Shown: positions 10,218-22,692 of the stretch, in pieces
Layout: every line of letters starts with the position of its first letter
Position numbering within the stretch: the stretch's first letter is position 1
Assembly: GCA_963576785.1 (NCBI GenBank)
Contig: OY756147.1
Coordinates: forward strand, 682,001 to 746,000
Source: Chlorophyllum brunneum
Lineage: Eukaryota > Basidiomycota > Agaricomycetes > Agaricales > Agaricaceae
Reading direction: 5' to 3'
Length of the DNA stretch: 64,000 bases
Program-made: the position numbers and the translations under genes
Notes under the pieces: generated by a model
Told to the model about the DNA's origin: nothing
Seen by the model: only the letters and a program-made list of their open reading frames with translations
Databases searched by the model: none

Positions 10218-10655
10218 CACTGCCATCCCATGCTGCGCATGTTCAAAGCGCCGGAACAATCGCAGGCCACCCCTCCTGATGGAAGAGCTAAACCCCGCTT
10301 GACGCCACATGCTGTTGAAAGTTCACCCCCACTGGGCAGACGACCCGGCCCCCGGGGATATGAAAAATTGAGAGATTCAGAGAATGAGAATTCATCTCAC
10401 CTGCGTGCGGCCCGATTCTACAAAATGTCATGGCCATTCAGGGTCACTGCTGCGGCCCTATTGTCATCATCAATATTGGCTACACATATGTATTCCCAGA
10501 ACCACATCACGAACTGCAGCGCCTCCGTAGGAATCCTGCCCGAGACGAGGACGTTTGCGCGGAAGTAAGTATGGGTCCGCGGATTTGACCCCTACCAGAT
10601 CGTAGGAAAATCAACCATTAGTATTTACGCAGGGAAGAGTCTCTCGCGGGGCACA
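10218..10655 (+). repeat. Diverged direct repeat, copy 2
   Basis: Partner of 6895-7330, about 3.3 kb away in the same orientation; the same ordered blocks are present (GCATGTTCAAAGCG, GCTTGACG, CATCAATATTGG, GTCCGCGGA). Compared with copy 1 it has an extra 40-bp stretch around 10375-10420. Confidence 0.65.
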
Positions 10656-13600
10656 AAAAAAACCCACAAGTACCCGGTCGGTCACCGGGAAATCGGCTAC
10701 TCGCCATGATTAGCCATCGCCTGGAACAGACAAATTAGGCCAACATGATCTGTTCGAGAATGGCGCTCATACCTTGGATTAAGTGGGACCAAAAGGTCAA
10801 GCCAGTATGTCATGCCGAGGCATAGCGTTTAGCCTCAACGACGATTATAGGAATCAGTGGGCGCTTTCTACCACCAAAGAAATCAAACGATCTAAGGCTA
10901 TACTTTTGACCCAGAGATCTAGCTTGTTGCGTAACATTGAGTTCATGGTTCCACGACGAGAAAGCAAAAATCAATGTTTCGATATGTTGTGTGTGGTTTT
11001 TTCATGCTGCGTCACGAACCCACAGTTCATGGGCCTTTATGTAATTCTGCGTTGCTATTGTGGAAGTGCATATCATAAGTCGTGATGTTCTTGAACCACA
11101 CCTTGACAGGTGACTGAATCTTCATTTATCTATAGATCTTCTAATACTTAGAAACAGGCTTAATTAACCACACTGGGGTCGTCGAAAAATAGGTGCGCAT
11201 GCTGAGATGGAGCAAATGACAATATATGTTCAGCCGAGTGTCCGAGTAGACGCAGAACTTGGAGATATCGTCAATGTGAGGAGTAATTCTGCGAAGGCGA
11301 TGCGTCGGGGCGCCAATATTCCCGCATAAACTTTGAATGAATGCCAATGGTGGGCAGTCCAGATACGAAGATTAGAAATAAACACCCCACCAGACCGAGC
11401 TGGCAAGAAGTCTAGCAGCCACCATCCCCCGAAAGCATGATATCTCCCTGCTATTATTTTCAATGCGGAAGAAACATACTCCCATGATTCTCAGTTCTGA
11501 GTCGTCCAATCCGCGTCGAAGGCTTTGGAATGGCGACCATCGGGTAGGATATAATTATAATCCTCTATATGGCTCTACTCCAGAAGATCCCAATAGTGGC
11601 AAGGTCATTATCGCTGTTTGAATAGTAACTCTTGGGTTGACAACAAATTTTCTGGCCATGCCCTCCGGTGTTCTGTTGGACTCGGTCAGGGTCGAGTAGG
11701 GCTGAATGGTTACCCGAGAACCCAATGGCGCCAACCAGCGAACTAGGTTAGGGGATTCCCACCACTGGTAACCTAATATCTTACCCTCTGAGCCTCGGGG
11801 AGGCGAGGGCGGGCGAGCATTGAATAATCTTCCCATGATCAATCATAATAACCACCACTCATCACCCAGCCATCATTGTAAGTATTCATCCATAAAACAA
11901 AACACGAACAGCCGTGCTCATCCGACCCAAATGTTGCTGCTCATAAAAGCCCATAACTTATGACATGCTCTTCTGTGACGTTCTGCCAATTCGTCACGTT
12001 CGTTGCTAACGAGTGACAATCTCCCCGCCCCAATTCGTGAACTATACTGTCCCAGGTGCAGCAACATACTCTGGAGATGTCTGTTTTGGTCATCGTAAAC
12101 AGGTACCTGGTACAAGATCCCGATAGTCCTTGTCTTTTGGTCCATGGACAAGACTTCTCTATTGGAAGTGTTAGCCGACATTTGATCTCATCTGCTGTTC
12201 AAGACGAGATCAGAACACTTTCTATTCCAACCGATTTCCATCCCTTCCGTAAAGTGTACCAATGTCATACTCCCAGGAGTTCTGACCAATTCAATCGCGA
12301 AGTCCAACATTTCGTTCTGGCTTGATCGGAAGAGACTGGCCCCTTCTCATCACTGGCTGTCCAGTTCCCCCCGGATTGCGGTTCAATTGGAATCTATCCA
12401 ACACACTACGGTAAGATAACATCTTCTCAACATTGAACAGCTCAGGAATTGTGTGATGTTCTAGCTCCCTTTCTCGGTACTGATTCTTCTTGGATGGCAA
12501 TGTTTCATCCTTAAGTACACTGGACAACTTCTACCCATTTGAGCGATGGACGAGTTACTTGGTAATCTGGAGAATAGGAACCCTCAAAGTTTCATCTATT
12601 TTGATTTCAAAGTCGGAAGCCGCACGTCTACACTCGCACTCATCCCTCATCGAGAATTGCCAATCAATTTGAGTGAATCGGTGACGAATCGGTGTTTTGT
12701 CTAGGGAATTTTCAGGTTTTCTTGATCTTGGGGTGACGAGCCTGTGCAAGAACCTCTGGGTCGCCCCTTTAGCGCGCCAGTCTCGGGAGTCTCGGGTCCT
12801 GGCCACGGTAACCACTGGATCATGATTACATTCCAGGCCTTCCTAGCCTTTTCCGGCTTCAAGCTTACTCATAGCCATTCGAATTGATGTTCCACCAAAA
12901 ACGCAGGTCAGAGCACTGGTTTAGTGCTAACCTATGATTTATCCATCTCCGTATCCTCTCGTGGGGATTGCAAGTCAAGTTTCTCCGCTACTGGAGCTAT
13001 GTTACATCGGGCGCGGGGGTATAGTGTCCATTTCTAACTGATTTACGGCCCAGGTTTTAGCGGCCACCCGCGGAATCGACTTCCGAATGTTCCGAGTCTA
13101 GCGAACGTAGTGCTCCGCTCCCACCATCACAGCTCATGTGTTTTTGTATTCCGAACGACCACCTCGCCGTGCGTATGAGGCTGTGTTCAGTTTCGGTGAG
13201 TCGTTCACAGATCAGGGATTGGCTTAGACGGGTAGAAGGTACGTTGGATGATTATGTTCCAGGGTTCCTCAAATTCTGAGAAATCTGCGAAAAGATCCAC
13301 ACATTGGAGCTAAAACGCTCTACCTCCCCTGGCCCCCGCACCGCCTCGGCTTATACCGATTTCGTTCGCGTTTTCGGTACCCGAGAACGGTGTCTCTACT
13401 GGTTCGCATTGGGATCTCCGGGGTCTGAAGTCCGAGCAATAGCTTGCCATGAGCTTTCCTTTGCTGTTGACTGTGTGCCAGTATTTAGGTCTGGGACACA
13501 GCACCATACGAGCTACCTTCCCCAGTCCTAGTTAGAGGTTCTCAAGCCGTTGTTGAACCCATCCCCAAGCTCGTCGTCGCCCTCCTTTCCGACCGTGCCA

Positions 13601-13660
13601 GCCACTCGCTCAGCTTATTCTCTGATTCCCCAGCTCACAAGAATCGATTCCCAGCACCCA
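10656..13660 (-). other. Possible unrecognised or decayed minus-strand gene(s)
   Basis: Several minus-strand stretches have coding-like composition. Around 12555-12690 a segment starts MRDECECRRAASDFEIKIDE and can be spliced (39-nt intron, 12513-12551 region) to 12291-12527, whose peptide includes ELFNVEKMLSYRSVLDRFQ. Further along, 11918-12181 reads LQSMLLHLGQYSSRIGAG and continues with a charged helix, and 11555-11842 and 11230-11463 are also open. I could not join these into one phase-consistent gene and recognise no domain. Either a fast-evolving gene with introns I mis-place, or a decayed one. 12820-13660 shows nothing beyond the likely promoter of the zinc-finger gene. Confidence 0.35.
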
Positions 13661-15215
13661 ATGGATCCCAACTATCTCAACAGCTTCGACGCCTGGGGCA
13701 AAAGCCAAAGAAGAGGGGAAGCATATGGTACGCTCTATACCTGATGTTCAGAGAATCGTCCAGAAGAAAGCCGACTCATCACCAGCGTCAGTGTCAATCA
13801 GTAATGGTGTCACGAGCTACCCGTCGAATTCTCAGGACCACCCTTCTTACCCAGGTGCCTTTTGTTCCCCACCCTACCCACCTTCGATTCGATACTTACC
13901 TGCCTTCATAGATCCCAGTGCTGGGCTGTTGGATAGCACCGGCCTCACACACCGTGCACCAACGCGTAAATCCCCTTCTACATAGAAGTGGAAAATGGCT
14001 TATTCTTCTCGACATTATAGCTCGTTTGAGTATCCCTAAGCACGGATTTCAAGCCTCTCCTGTCGTATCAACCTCTGAGTCCCCGACATATTATTCGTCA
14101 GGTACGGTCGACGACTTGAATTCACAGTGGGGGACCTTTTCGTTGAGAACTTTGTTTAGGGTACGGCCCCTATGTAGGAGGGGTACACCAAACACCTGTT
14201 CTATCGCCTTCGACCTTTGTCCCCACCCCTTCAACAGGGGAATCATCTTTCTTACCTACGCCTCTATCTGGTATGTTATCACTCTGAGTTTCTAGGGCAC
14301 AAAGATTGAAACTTGCATCAGCGCGGCAGAGCACTTTTGAATATGTAGAAATCTTTAGCCCCACCCAGCCCCATTCCAGCCAATCCTCGACAAGGATTTT
14401 ACCAAATTTTCACCATTCGAACATTGGCGATACCGGAAGCTCGCCTCATTTCCTGAAGTCAAGTTCTCACTTACAGGCGTCCATAGGTGTCCACACTGGC
14501 ACTACCTCATATACGGAGCAGCACTCTCCGGGTTTGTCGCTGGACGGAGAAACACAGGGAGACCTTCTGAGAGATGGTTTGGAATTAGAATTGAGCCATT
14601 TACCACCTCTGTTCGGTGCGCTGGACATGGACCAAAACACGTCGCCCACTGCACACTATCAAGATGGCCGAGGATGCATCGCTGGCGGCCAGCTATCCGA
14701 CTATTCGTCGCCGACAGATGGACCGAGCTTTGCTATGCAATCCGATTGGAGTAATCGTAGGCACTCTCAAACTACGTATACGGAGCACCGACAGATGGGA
14801 TACACGGGAGAAGGATACAACCTGGTACCGCCCCGAGCGCTAGGCTTTGGCTTCCCTTCGGAAACTGATACCACAACCGGGGCGGACAGTTTCACTAGGC
14901 CTTACCTGATGAGGAAGACCACTGGGACCTCCCGCAAAGTTCGCAATGCCGCCGAGAAAAAGAGGAAGAGGGACCAAAAATTTGCGTGTGATGTCTGTGG
15001 TGATAGATTCACTTCTAGACAGAATCTAGGAAGTGAGTGTAGGATACGTCCTCCAGTCTATAATACACTAAACTCTTCTGGTTATTCGACTAGACCACCA
15101 TAATTCACACTCGGGAAAGAACCCCTATAGTTGCGATATATGCCACAAAACGTACCGACATTCAAGGTCCCGCAATAGACATAGATTAAATGCGCATGGT
15201 TCTGCGCCTCCCTGA
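13661..15215 (+). CDS. C2H2 zinc-finger transcription factor
   Basis: Seven exons join in phase: 13661-13727, 13786-13854, 13912-13953, 14054-14101, 14160-14270, 14322-15032, 15094-15215, giving 389 residues. The first 320 are low-complexity Ser/Pro/Thr sequence typical of activation or docking regions. A basic stretch (EKKRKRDQKFA) precedes two C-terminal zinc fingers: CDVC-X12-H-X3-H, split by the last intron, and CDIC-X12-H-X4-H, joined by a TGEKPY-like linker (HSGKNPY). Two fingers at the extreme C-terminus is a common layout in fungal DNA-binding regulators. Target genes unknown. The last finger is followed by only six residues (GSAPP and stop). Confidence 0.85.
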
Positions 15216-15224
15216 AGGTGGACT

Positions 15225-15800
15225 TATTCTTATGTCTCCCACACTCTCTTAGGTAGCGTTCGAGTTGGCCACTAGATGTAGTGTCCCAGGGTGCCATCAC
15301 ATTACATGGACCCTTTATATTTGATATCATAGAACACCACCGCCCCTTACGGTCGGCTCCTGAAGATGTAGCATCTCCACGTTTCATTCTTCTGGGTATT
15401 TGATCCGACTATGTATCTTGTGTTGGGGAGAACCTAGGTAAAGTCGAAAATATGAATCCATTACGCTTGTTTTTTCTTGCTGGGGCTTTGATTAGCTTTC
15501 GACGACTCCTGATCCGGCGTGCGCTTTCCAGGAGACCATCTCCTGGGTGGTTGTGGTCTTTCACCGGATGCAAGTGCATAGGAATCAGGGATATGCTTTA
15601 TGCATTCTCCGGCGAGTGCGGGTGATCTGTGGTCAAGTGGACGTTAGTGGATTAGTCGCAAAGTTCTTTACCCTGCCCTGGGCGGTATGCATACTTCCTG
15701 CTCACACGGTCTCTCCATCTAATAAACAGCTTCGCAGTAATTCTTATCAATCAGGTTAGGATTCCTGGTGGCTTTCGTCAGTGACCACCTAGTGCCCTTT
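15225..15800 (+). repeat. Decayed tandem repeat, unit 1
   Basis: About 575 bp that aligns, in order and orientation, with 15901-16530. Shared landmarks: AGGTAGCGTT.GAG, TGGCATCTCCA/TAGCATCTCCA, ATTTGATCCG, AAGTGGA.GTTAGTGGATTA, CTTCCTGCTCACACGGTC and CAGTGAC..CCTAGTGCC. The offset grows from 676 to 729 bp because of indels. No shared open frame. It begins right after the stop codon of the zinc-finger gene and may include its 3' UTR. Confidence 0.7.
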
Positions 15801-15900
15801 GCGTTCTATCAATATTCGTCCCGTCTGGCATGGTTAATGGAACGAAGCATATCAGTCTGACCAACTGACACGTTCCTGCAGTCCCCCGAAAGTATGCTGG

Positions 15901-16530
15901 TCCCTGTACCCCCCAGGAGCTCCCCTAGGTAGCGTTTGAGATGGCTGATAGATGCAGCGTCCCTGGAGTGGTATCGCATTAGCTAGACTCATTATCCTGA
16001 ACATCGCTCCTTATGGTTGATGAGCATGTCAATATTTTTGTGGATCCAGTTGTGGCATCTCCAAGCTTCATTTTCTAAGCATTTGATCCGGTCCAGAAAG
16101 ACTTGACCACGAATCCATTGTTTTTGGAGCTTTCATTGGCTTTTGATGATTACTGATTCGGAACGCGCTTTGCAGGAGGAAGCCACTCTCTTGGGTCGTT
16201 GCGATTTTTCGCCAGATACGGGTACATAGAAATCACCTTAAGTGATGTTATGCTTCATGCACTGCCTAGTGAGTGCGCCGACTCCGGGTGAATCTATGAT
16301 CAAGTGGATGCTAGTGGATTAATCACGATGTTCTGAACTTGGCACTGCCCCGAGCGGCGTACGTGCTTCCTGCTCACACGGTCCCCCCGTCTAACAGTTA
16401 GTTTATATTCAATGTGGGATCATCCATCGATCCAGCCAGTGCGGCATGAAATCGCAGAGAGCATAAGTATTTCTTATCGTTCAAGTTTAACACTGGGCCG
16501 CCCTCTTCAGTGACGGCCTAGTGCCTCTGT
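15901..16530 (+). repeat. Decayed tandem repeat, unit 2
   Basis: Second unit of the duplication described at 15225-15800, with the same blocks in the same order, somewhat longer. It ends about 180 bp before the 3' end of UTP22 (minus strand). Neither unit shows terminal inverted repeats, LTR ends or a coding frame. Confidence 0.7.
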
Positions 16531-16708
16531 CCAAGTCAAAACAGACGAGGCTGAGGTTAGACGGTGTTCGCAATCAATCACTCTCAATATGAGAATCCTC
16601 CGCTATCAGGGAGAGACCTATCGGACTTCCTGCTCGAGGGTAGGAGAAAATTTGAACATGGTTTACTACATTCTCGGGCAGTAAAACTTAACTGGCCTTG
16701 GTGTATAA

Positions 16709-19700
16709 TCATGTCTGTACATTAATTTTAGTCACTAGACCTGCCCCAAGCCTTTCGATGTCACTGAGGATGGCCTTTTGGTTCAATGCTACTAAGCCTT
16801 TATCTCTATTCTTATCGTTCCCCTGACCCGGGTTGAGTACAACATTAGGTGAAGGAAGTGATCACATACCTCGGATGCAGGCTCGCTCGAGAACCCTCCT
16901 AGCACTCTGAATGGTCTAGGTTGCTTCACACTTGGATCCCAAACCAAGCCGAGACGATCGCCACCATAAGGATCGGAGAAAATCCTGAATGTGTCTGTAT
17001 AGACTCTCTGCGGGGAGTTTCATTAATCCGTCTGCCTGACTTAAAATGACAAGATTTACCTGGAGATCATTGAAGAACATGCTGGCGGGATCAAACCCAG
17101 GGCGGACACTCGCTGACGTGTTGTTTGCGTATTTCCCGCGTTTTTCTAGCACGTCCGTATCCACTGCCACGTTGTGTACATACCGGGGCAATATACTCGA
17201 GTTGAGATGTATGATGATATCATAATCATCTGTCGGATGAACGAAGAGGGCCTAGAAGTCCACTTGTTGTCAGGAATGATACTTTATGGGGTAGATCGTG
17301 GTACACATACCTGCATGTTGATGTTCCCCTTCTCTATGCCTTGTAGATAATCCCAGGTCGCCTGAGCTAGGGTCTTAATCCTATGCGCGATTACCACATC
17401 TGGTCCATGCCCAGTCCACATCTTCCCTTCCTTATCAAAGTCTGTTGAGATTGTCCATGCACTCGTACTTGAGGCTTTCACCTCCTTCCCTTCTGCACTC
17501 CCATTCGGTTTCCTCACCACAGAACCTTCACCCTCCCCGCTCTTCTCCTCCGTCTCCACCTCTATTGATAATCCTTGGCTCTCCCCTGATGATGGCGGAA
17601 GCAGAGGCACATGCACCCCTTCTTCCCACTTCCACTCCCTCAAAAAGTCTACCACACAGGCGAAACCCCTCTCTTTCGTCCCGGGCACACCAGGTTGCCT
17701 AAGCGCCAAATCCGAATCAAAATCCATTCCAACGTACTTTCCATCATCACCCACAAATACCTTGGCGCAGATCAACTCTATCGCTTCCTCGCTCACTCTC
17801 CCAGGCCCCAATACCCAATGCGCCGCAAACCATCGTTTGACAAGGCGGACTGTACCTGCGTAGGCTGAGTATCGGTGGCACAGGGCAGCAATGGCGCGAT
17901 GATGTCGGGGTCCGTGAATAAATCGGCGCGTGTAGATCTCTTTGGCGTATACCGCGTCGTGGTACTCTTTCCCCTTTTGTGCTTTCTGTTTATTTTGTTG
18001 GAGGGGTTTAACGTGTGGGAGGAACTTGTCGTGGCCCGCGATGATTCGGTCTAGTAACACAACTTCTCTAGAATTCCAAATCCGCAGTGCAAAAGCCCAA
18101 CCCTCAGGGGTAAGCACCTCTAAGAATGCTTGGTCCAAAACCGGGTTGTTTTCGTGTATTCCATCCCCTGTTACTACTTTCGCCTTCAACCCTTGTATCG
18201 TCTTCATCAACTGTTCAGCAACCTTTTCAAGGAACGCGAGCTTGATTTTCTGAATAGGCTTCAGGTCATCAGGCCATTTTGACGATTTTTCGAATTCGAG
18301 GATGAGATCCATATATGGGAGGTATCGCGCATTCGGTGAAAGGATACTGGCCAACGAATCTGTAAGGGGCACAGGTGCGAAAACACTAGTATACCGCAAT
18401 GCTTCACATACAGGGCTCACGTTGAGAGTCGCGAGCGGAAGTTCGTCATCCAAGGCTTTGATGGCTTTTACTAGTCCATCAAATGCATTCAACGCGCTTT
18501 TGTACCCCACGGGTAACCCCCCGTTCAAATAAACCTTCGATATGTCCTCTGGCAACCTCAGCATCGAATCGAAGGCGGACTGCCATCCCTGTACCGCACC
18601 ATCCTGACCTTGTGATGCGGAGATACCAAAATGTCGCTGGAGGAGGAAGCGAACGACGAGACTTGGCACATGTGCGCGCTCATCGACAGTTTTCACATCC
18701 CATACCACACTCTCCACTATCCTCCCATCCTTAAACCTCCGCAGCTCAGCTTTGTCGCCCCATAATTCCCGGAAAGCCACGAGCAAATCCTGGTCCTGCT
18801 CATCCGCAGCCGGACCATGATCTACAAGTCGTGTAGCATGCTGAGGATGATGCACTAGCCCAATGTATATTACGTCAGACGATGAGGGGAGAGCTTGGTT
18901 AACAGAGCGTGGGATGGGTGGGGGGAGGAGGATCGTTATCGCTTTCGTGCGCTCGCCGAGACCCCTATGTAGGAGTTTATCAATGGAGAGAAGGAGCACA
19001 GCAAATGCTGAGCCTTTGTCCATCGTTTCATCTAGTGAAAGTTTGCGCTGCACTGCGTTGCTGAGGTCTACACTATTGTGGGGTATGGGTGATCTCGATT
19101 GGGAGCGAAGCAAGAGGAACACAAACCGAAGGATGCTGTCAAAGCGTGTTGGGAGGTTACGGTGGTCTTTGAGCAAGACTTCAGCGAAGGAGTCCCCAGA
19201 GATCGTGGGTTGATTCAGGGTCTCCAGAGTTTTCAGCGCTTCACAACGTAGCTAGTCGAGATATTAATCCTTCTCTCTTTAGGGAGTAAGTTTTGTCTGA
19301 CATACCAGCTCCAGGGACCCCCGGGGCACTCCAGATAATAAATTCACCGACGACGTCGAGTCCATGAACACAGGTTGATCTGGAACATCGTATTCCTCTG
19401 GGGAAAACTATTCAAAATTCAGTTTCTATATCTCCGTCAACCTGATTATCTGACACTGACTCGATGTCCGTTCGCGGATTTCACGAAAATCGCCTCTTTC
19501 TCGAACTCAAACTTCGCTGGACAAGCCACGTAGTCAGACTTCTTCATCGGGTAGCCAAAAAAAAACGAAACCACACTCACCCAAGAAATCCAAGGCGGCC
19601 TTAAACATCTGGTACGAGCTCAACCCTCTTCCGAGAGCCCTTCTCTTCCCAAATGCACTATTGCCCTTCCTGTGCTGTTCCTCACCGAGAACAACCAGAC

Positions 19701-21130
19701 TAACAACAGCGTTCCACCACACCCCTCGCCCTTCAAACCCGCGCACGCACAATTTTTCTTCAGATCCTTCAGCAAACCCACGCTGGTTGGCCCAAATACG
19801 CAGGAGAGTGACTGCATCACTGAATCCGGGTGAATCGTTCTTCAGGTCGTGTGTAGAGAGGAGGTGCAAACGGGGTGCAAACGCTTGAAGGAGTGCGGCA
19901 TTATATGTTGGTGAAGGGATTCGGCGGGACTCGGATTGTGTGGACGAGGAGGGGTCCTGGGTGTGCGAAGAAGAGGAAGAAGAAAGACGGAGGTTGGAAT
20001 GTGACGGTGATAGGTGGTTAAGTGGTATTGGGCATGTTCTGGACGCAGTGGGCATGACGACAATTTTCGCGTTGAGTTTTGTAAAATCGGTCGAAGAGTT
20101 GTCTATAAAAAGAACAAGGTGTTTTGGTATAATTGATATAAAAACAACGATAGCAACATACCTTTTCGTGGCACAAGGACTAAGTTGGTGAGCCGAGGAT
20201 CACCAGAGGGCGACTCGTAGAACATGTCAACGTTCATTTTCTTCTTCTTCGAGGAATTGATAGCTGCAGCAATAGCGGCCAAATAGAACGCCCGTTTTTG
20301 AAAGAATCGACCATTGAGGTAATCCTTCTCTTGGAACAAAACCTGCGGATAAGACACCAGTCAGAACCGGATAAGGGGCCCTTCATGGAATAGAATAGAA
20401 CTTACATCAGGCATTTCGACAGCCATATCTACACCATACTTCAACCCATCTTTCGGCTTGACGCTAATCTTATTCGCCCAACTACCCACGAGCGTAATAT
20501 CGCTCGGACTTTCATATCCCACTTTCCAATTCGTTTCTTCTGTTGGTAAGGGTAGGGTGTACGATACAGCGACACCCTTCTTGAGCATCTTACGTGCGGC
20601 TTCGAGAGGGTGTTGTTGAGTTATTGATGGAATTTCCATGATGAATGTGTGCAAGGAGAGGAGGAATCGCTCGAGAGGTGGGATTCTGGCTGGTTTGGGA
20701 CGAACATTTGGTAGTAGCGCGTCGATCTAGCAGAGCCGTGGATTGTTTAACTTCTCATGCACAGGAATAGAGTGCAAATTCACCTGTAGTTTGAAGGAAC
20801 CTGACCTGAAAAGGTCAGCAGCGCCTTTAATCATTCGTAGTTCCTCTCCCGTTGGCGGTTTGTTGGGTTTCGCACCACCTTCTCCATGGATGTCCTGTGA
20901 TACCGAGGGAGTAGTTCCTAGTCCCGCCCATTCTTCTTCTTCACTTCCGTCGTCCGTGGCTTCACTCTCGCTTTGATCAGAGCGAGAGTGTTCGGATGGC
21001 TCATCCTCGTCAATTCTGCGCACCTATGTTCAACAACGTAGATTAGCATTGAATTTGGTGTTTTATACTGCTTCCATACCTTGCGCGAGACTGACTGGCC
21101 TAATCTCTTGCGCTTGAGATTGAGCGCCAT
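16709..21130 (-). CDS. UTP22: Utp22/NOL6 (Nrap) nucleolar 18S rRNA processing protein
   Basis: Component of the small-subunit processome needed for 18S rRNA maturation in the nucleolus. Eleven exons join in phase to 1,287 residues (yeast Utp22 is of similar size): 21080-21130, 20784-21023, 20406-20726, 20162-20342, 19581-20102, 19455-19516, 19306-19407, 17311-19251, 17060-17251, 16870-17007, 16709-16822. Recognisable Nrap blocks are GVAVSYTLPLP then VGSWANKISVKP and DMAVEMPD (residues about 140-200), FRELWGDKAELRRFKDGRI mid-protein, VRLVKRWFAAHWVL and FVHPTDDYDIIIHLN in the C-terminal half, and RLGLVWDPS near the end. The N-terminus is basic then acidic (residues 1-70). All introns are 47-64 nt GT-AG. 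The start ATG 21130 is supported by the first splice (SRK|VRRIDED). Confidence 0.95.
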
Positions 21131-21252
21131 GAGATTTGAGGAAAGAAAATTGTGCACAGCCACTGACCCAAGTTGATGGGCACAAAGTTATTGATTAAAA
21201 TCGACATAGTCTACTACATCTAGCCATTATACAAGGGGAAAGTCGTCCTCGA

Positions 21253-22478
21253 TCATTTCAAATGTCCATCACACATAGTTCCTGGCGCGGGTCCGTTTCC
21301 AACGTTCCCCCGTCCCGAGCTCCATCCAAACCCGACCAATTTACCCAATGATTCGTAGACAGCTTGGTGCGGTGCTGGATGTATCGAGTTGATGACTTGT
21401 TTGTGGATGAGTCCTGACACTGGCGAAAATATGTACGTTGATTCACTGGGAGTAATTATCCAGTCAACACAGGATATGGAAGAGGAAGTAGAGAGGATAC
21501 GTACACTTCCCATTCACCTGAACCGCCGCTCACACGAGCATTGCCGGTCACCATAAACCTCACAACCAAGCTTTTCTCCCTTAGCGCTCGTTTTTTTCGG
21601 TCTGACTTCTTCAGATCCCCACCCGGTCCGCCTTCGGAAGGCTCCTCTGCCTTGGGCGGGGGTGGTACATCTAGTGAAACTTTGGTCAAAGTCACAACTA
21701 GATCAGAATATAGCGCATTCATTGTGTGCCGCATAAATGACGCAGAGGCAAGGTACAGCGGCAGACCTACAATAGCTACGTCAGCAACTACGCCTGTAAG
21801 AAGACACAAGTGCGCACCCTCGATATGCAGTGTCCTCGGAAACGGCGTAGGCAATGCCACTGGAGGTGTATACTCCAACTTGACCCTGGGTGAATAGATA
21901 GGTTCGACATCTCCGTCTTCCTGATTTCCCCCTTCATTGGAAGATTGGTGTAAAAGGTCCAACGGGTTCGCACTTGGTCCAAGGGACAATGGTAAGCCTG
22001 AGGACGACTTTACAGGCATTCCCGTCGATTTGTCGACATTGGTTACCAATCCGGTTTTGAAAAACTCTGGAAGCGTGTCTTGTAACACAAACAGTGCCCT
22101 TCCTAGCCAAGAAATTAACGTATTTTTTTGGAGTGAAGTGAAGTGGTTTGACTCACCTGTACGAATATCCCACTCATCATCCGAAAGTTCTTCGTCTGGA
22201 TCCCTCTTCGGTGATTTTCCGAGGCCAACTTTGGGTCGGGAGACAGAATCTGGTGGTCTCGAACTCCTCAAACCCAAAACAAGATCTCTATTTCCATCTA
22301 CACCGCCAATTTCAGAAGTACGGGTCAAAGTCAGATTGTGGTTGTCCCCTAACACCGAGGCCCGCGACGACGTCATAGCAGCCGACGAGATGGAGTTACA
22401 TTTGACCTGGTGTCCGAGCAGACTCTGTGGATTTTTTGAGGTTGAAGTATAGGCCTTGTGAAAGGCATTTCGCAACAT
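21253..22478 (-). CDS. Conserved mitochondrial-looking protein (resembles the C6orf136/DUF2358 type)
   Basis: Exons 22157-22478, 21505-22102 and 21253-21445 join in phase to 370 residues. The first ATG in frame is 22478 (the frame is open further upstream, but only non-ATG codons lie there); it starts MLRNAFHKAYTSTSKNP, which looks like a mitochondrial presequence. The conserved part begins after an acidic stretch (SDDEWDIRTG) and includes LPEFFKTGLV, YSPRVKLEYTPP, MNALYSDL, GEWEVESTYIFSPVSGLIH and INSIHPAPHQAVYESL. This order matches, from memory, a fungal family related to human C6orf136; function unknown. The first intron (22103-22156) is 54 nt and stop-free, so retention would insert 18 residues just before the conserved domain. 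Confidence 0.82.
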
Positions 22479-22692
22479 TCCTCGAGGTGCAGAGGGTAAG
22501 CGATTTCGGGTGTCAAGCTTGCGAAGCGCGTCATCGACATGCCGAGGATGGTCTCTGTTTTGTCCCCAAGCCGATGACAAACACGCACGCCGACGGATCA
22601 ATATCGCTTCCAAGCTATCTGAGTGTTTTTCTAATTAATGATACATGTATAACCAATCATAATGCATAATGCATGACATAAAACAGCCACGA

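Noticed and set aside
13725..13990. A separate small gene starting at ATG 13725
   Set aside because: The same frame is reached by splicing 13727 to 13786 from the ATG at 13661, and all seven exons of the zinc-finger gene then agree in phase.
22479..22613. A 45-residue longer start for the conserved mitochondrial-looking protein
   Set aside because: The extension begins at a TTG with no ATG; the ATG at 22478 gives a plausible presequence.
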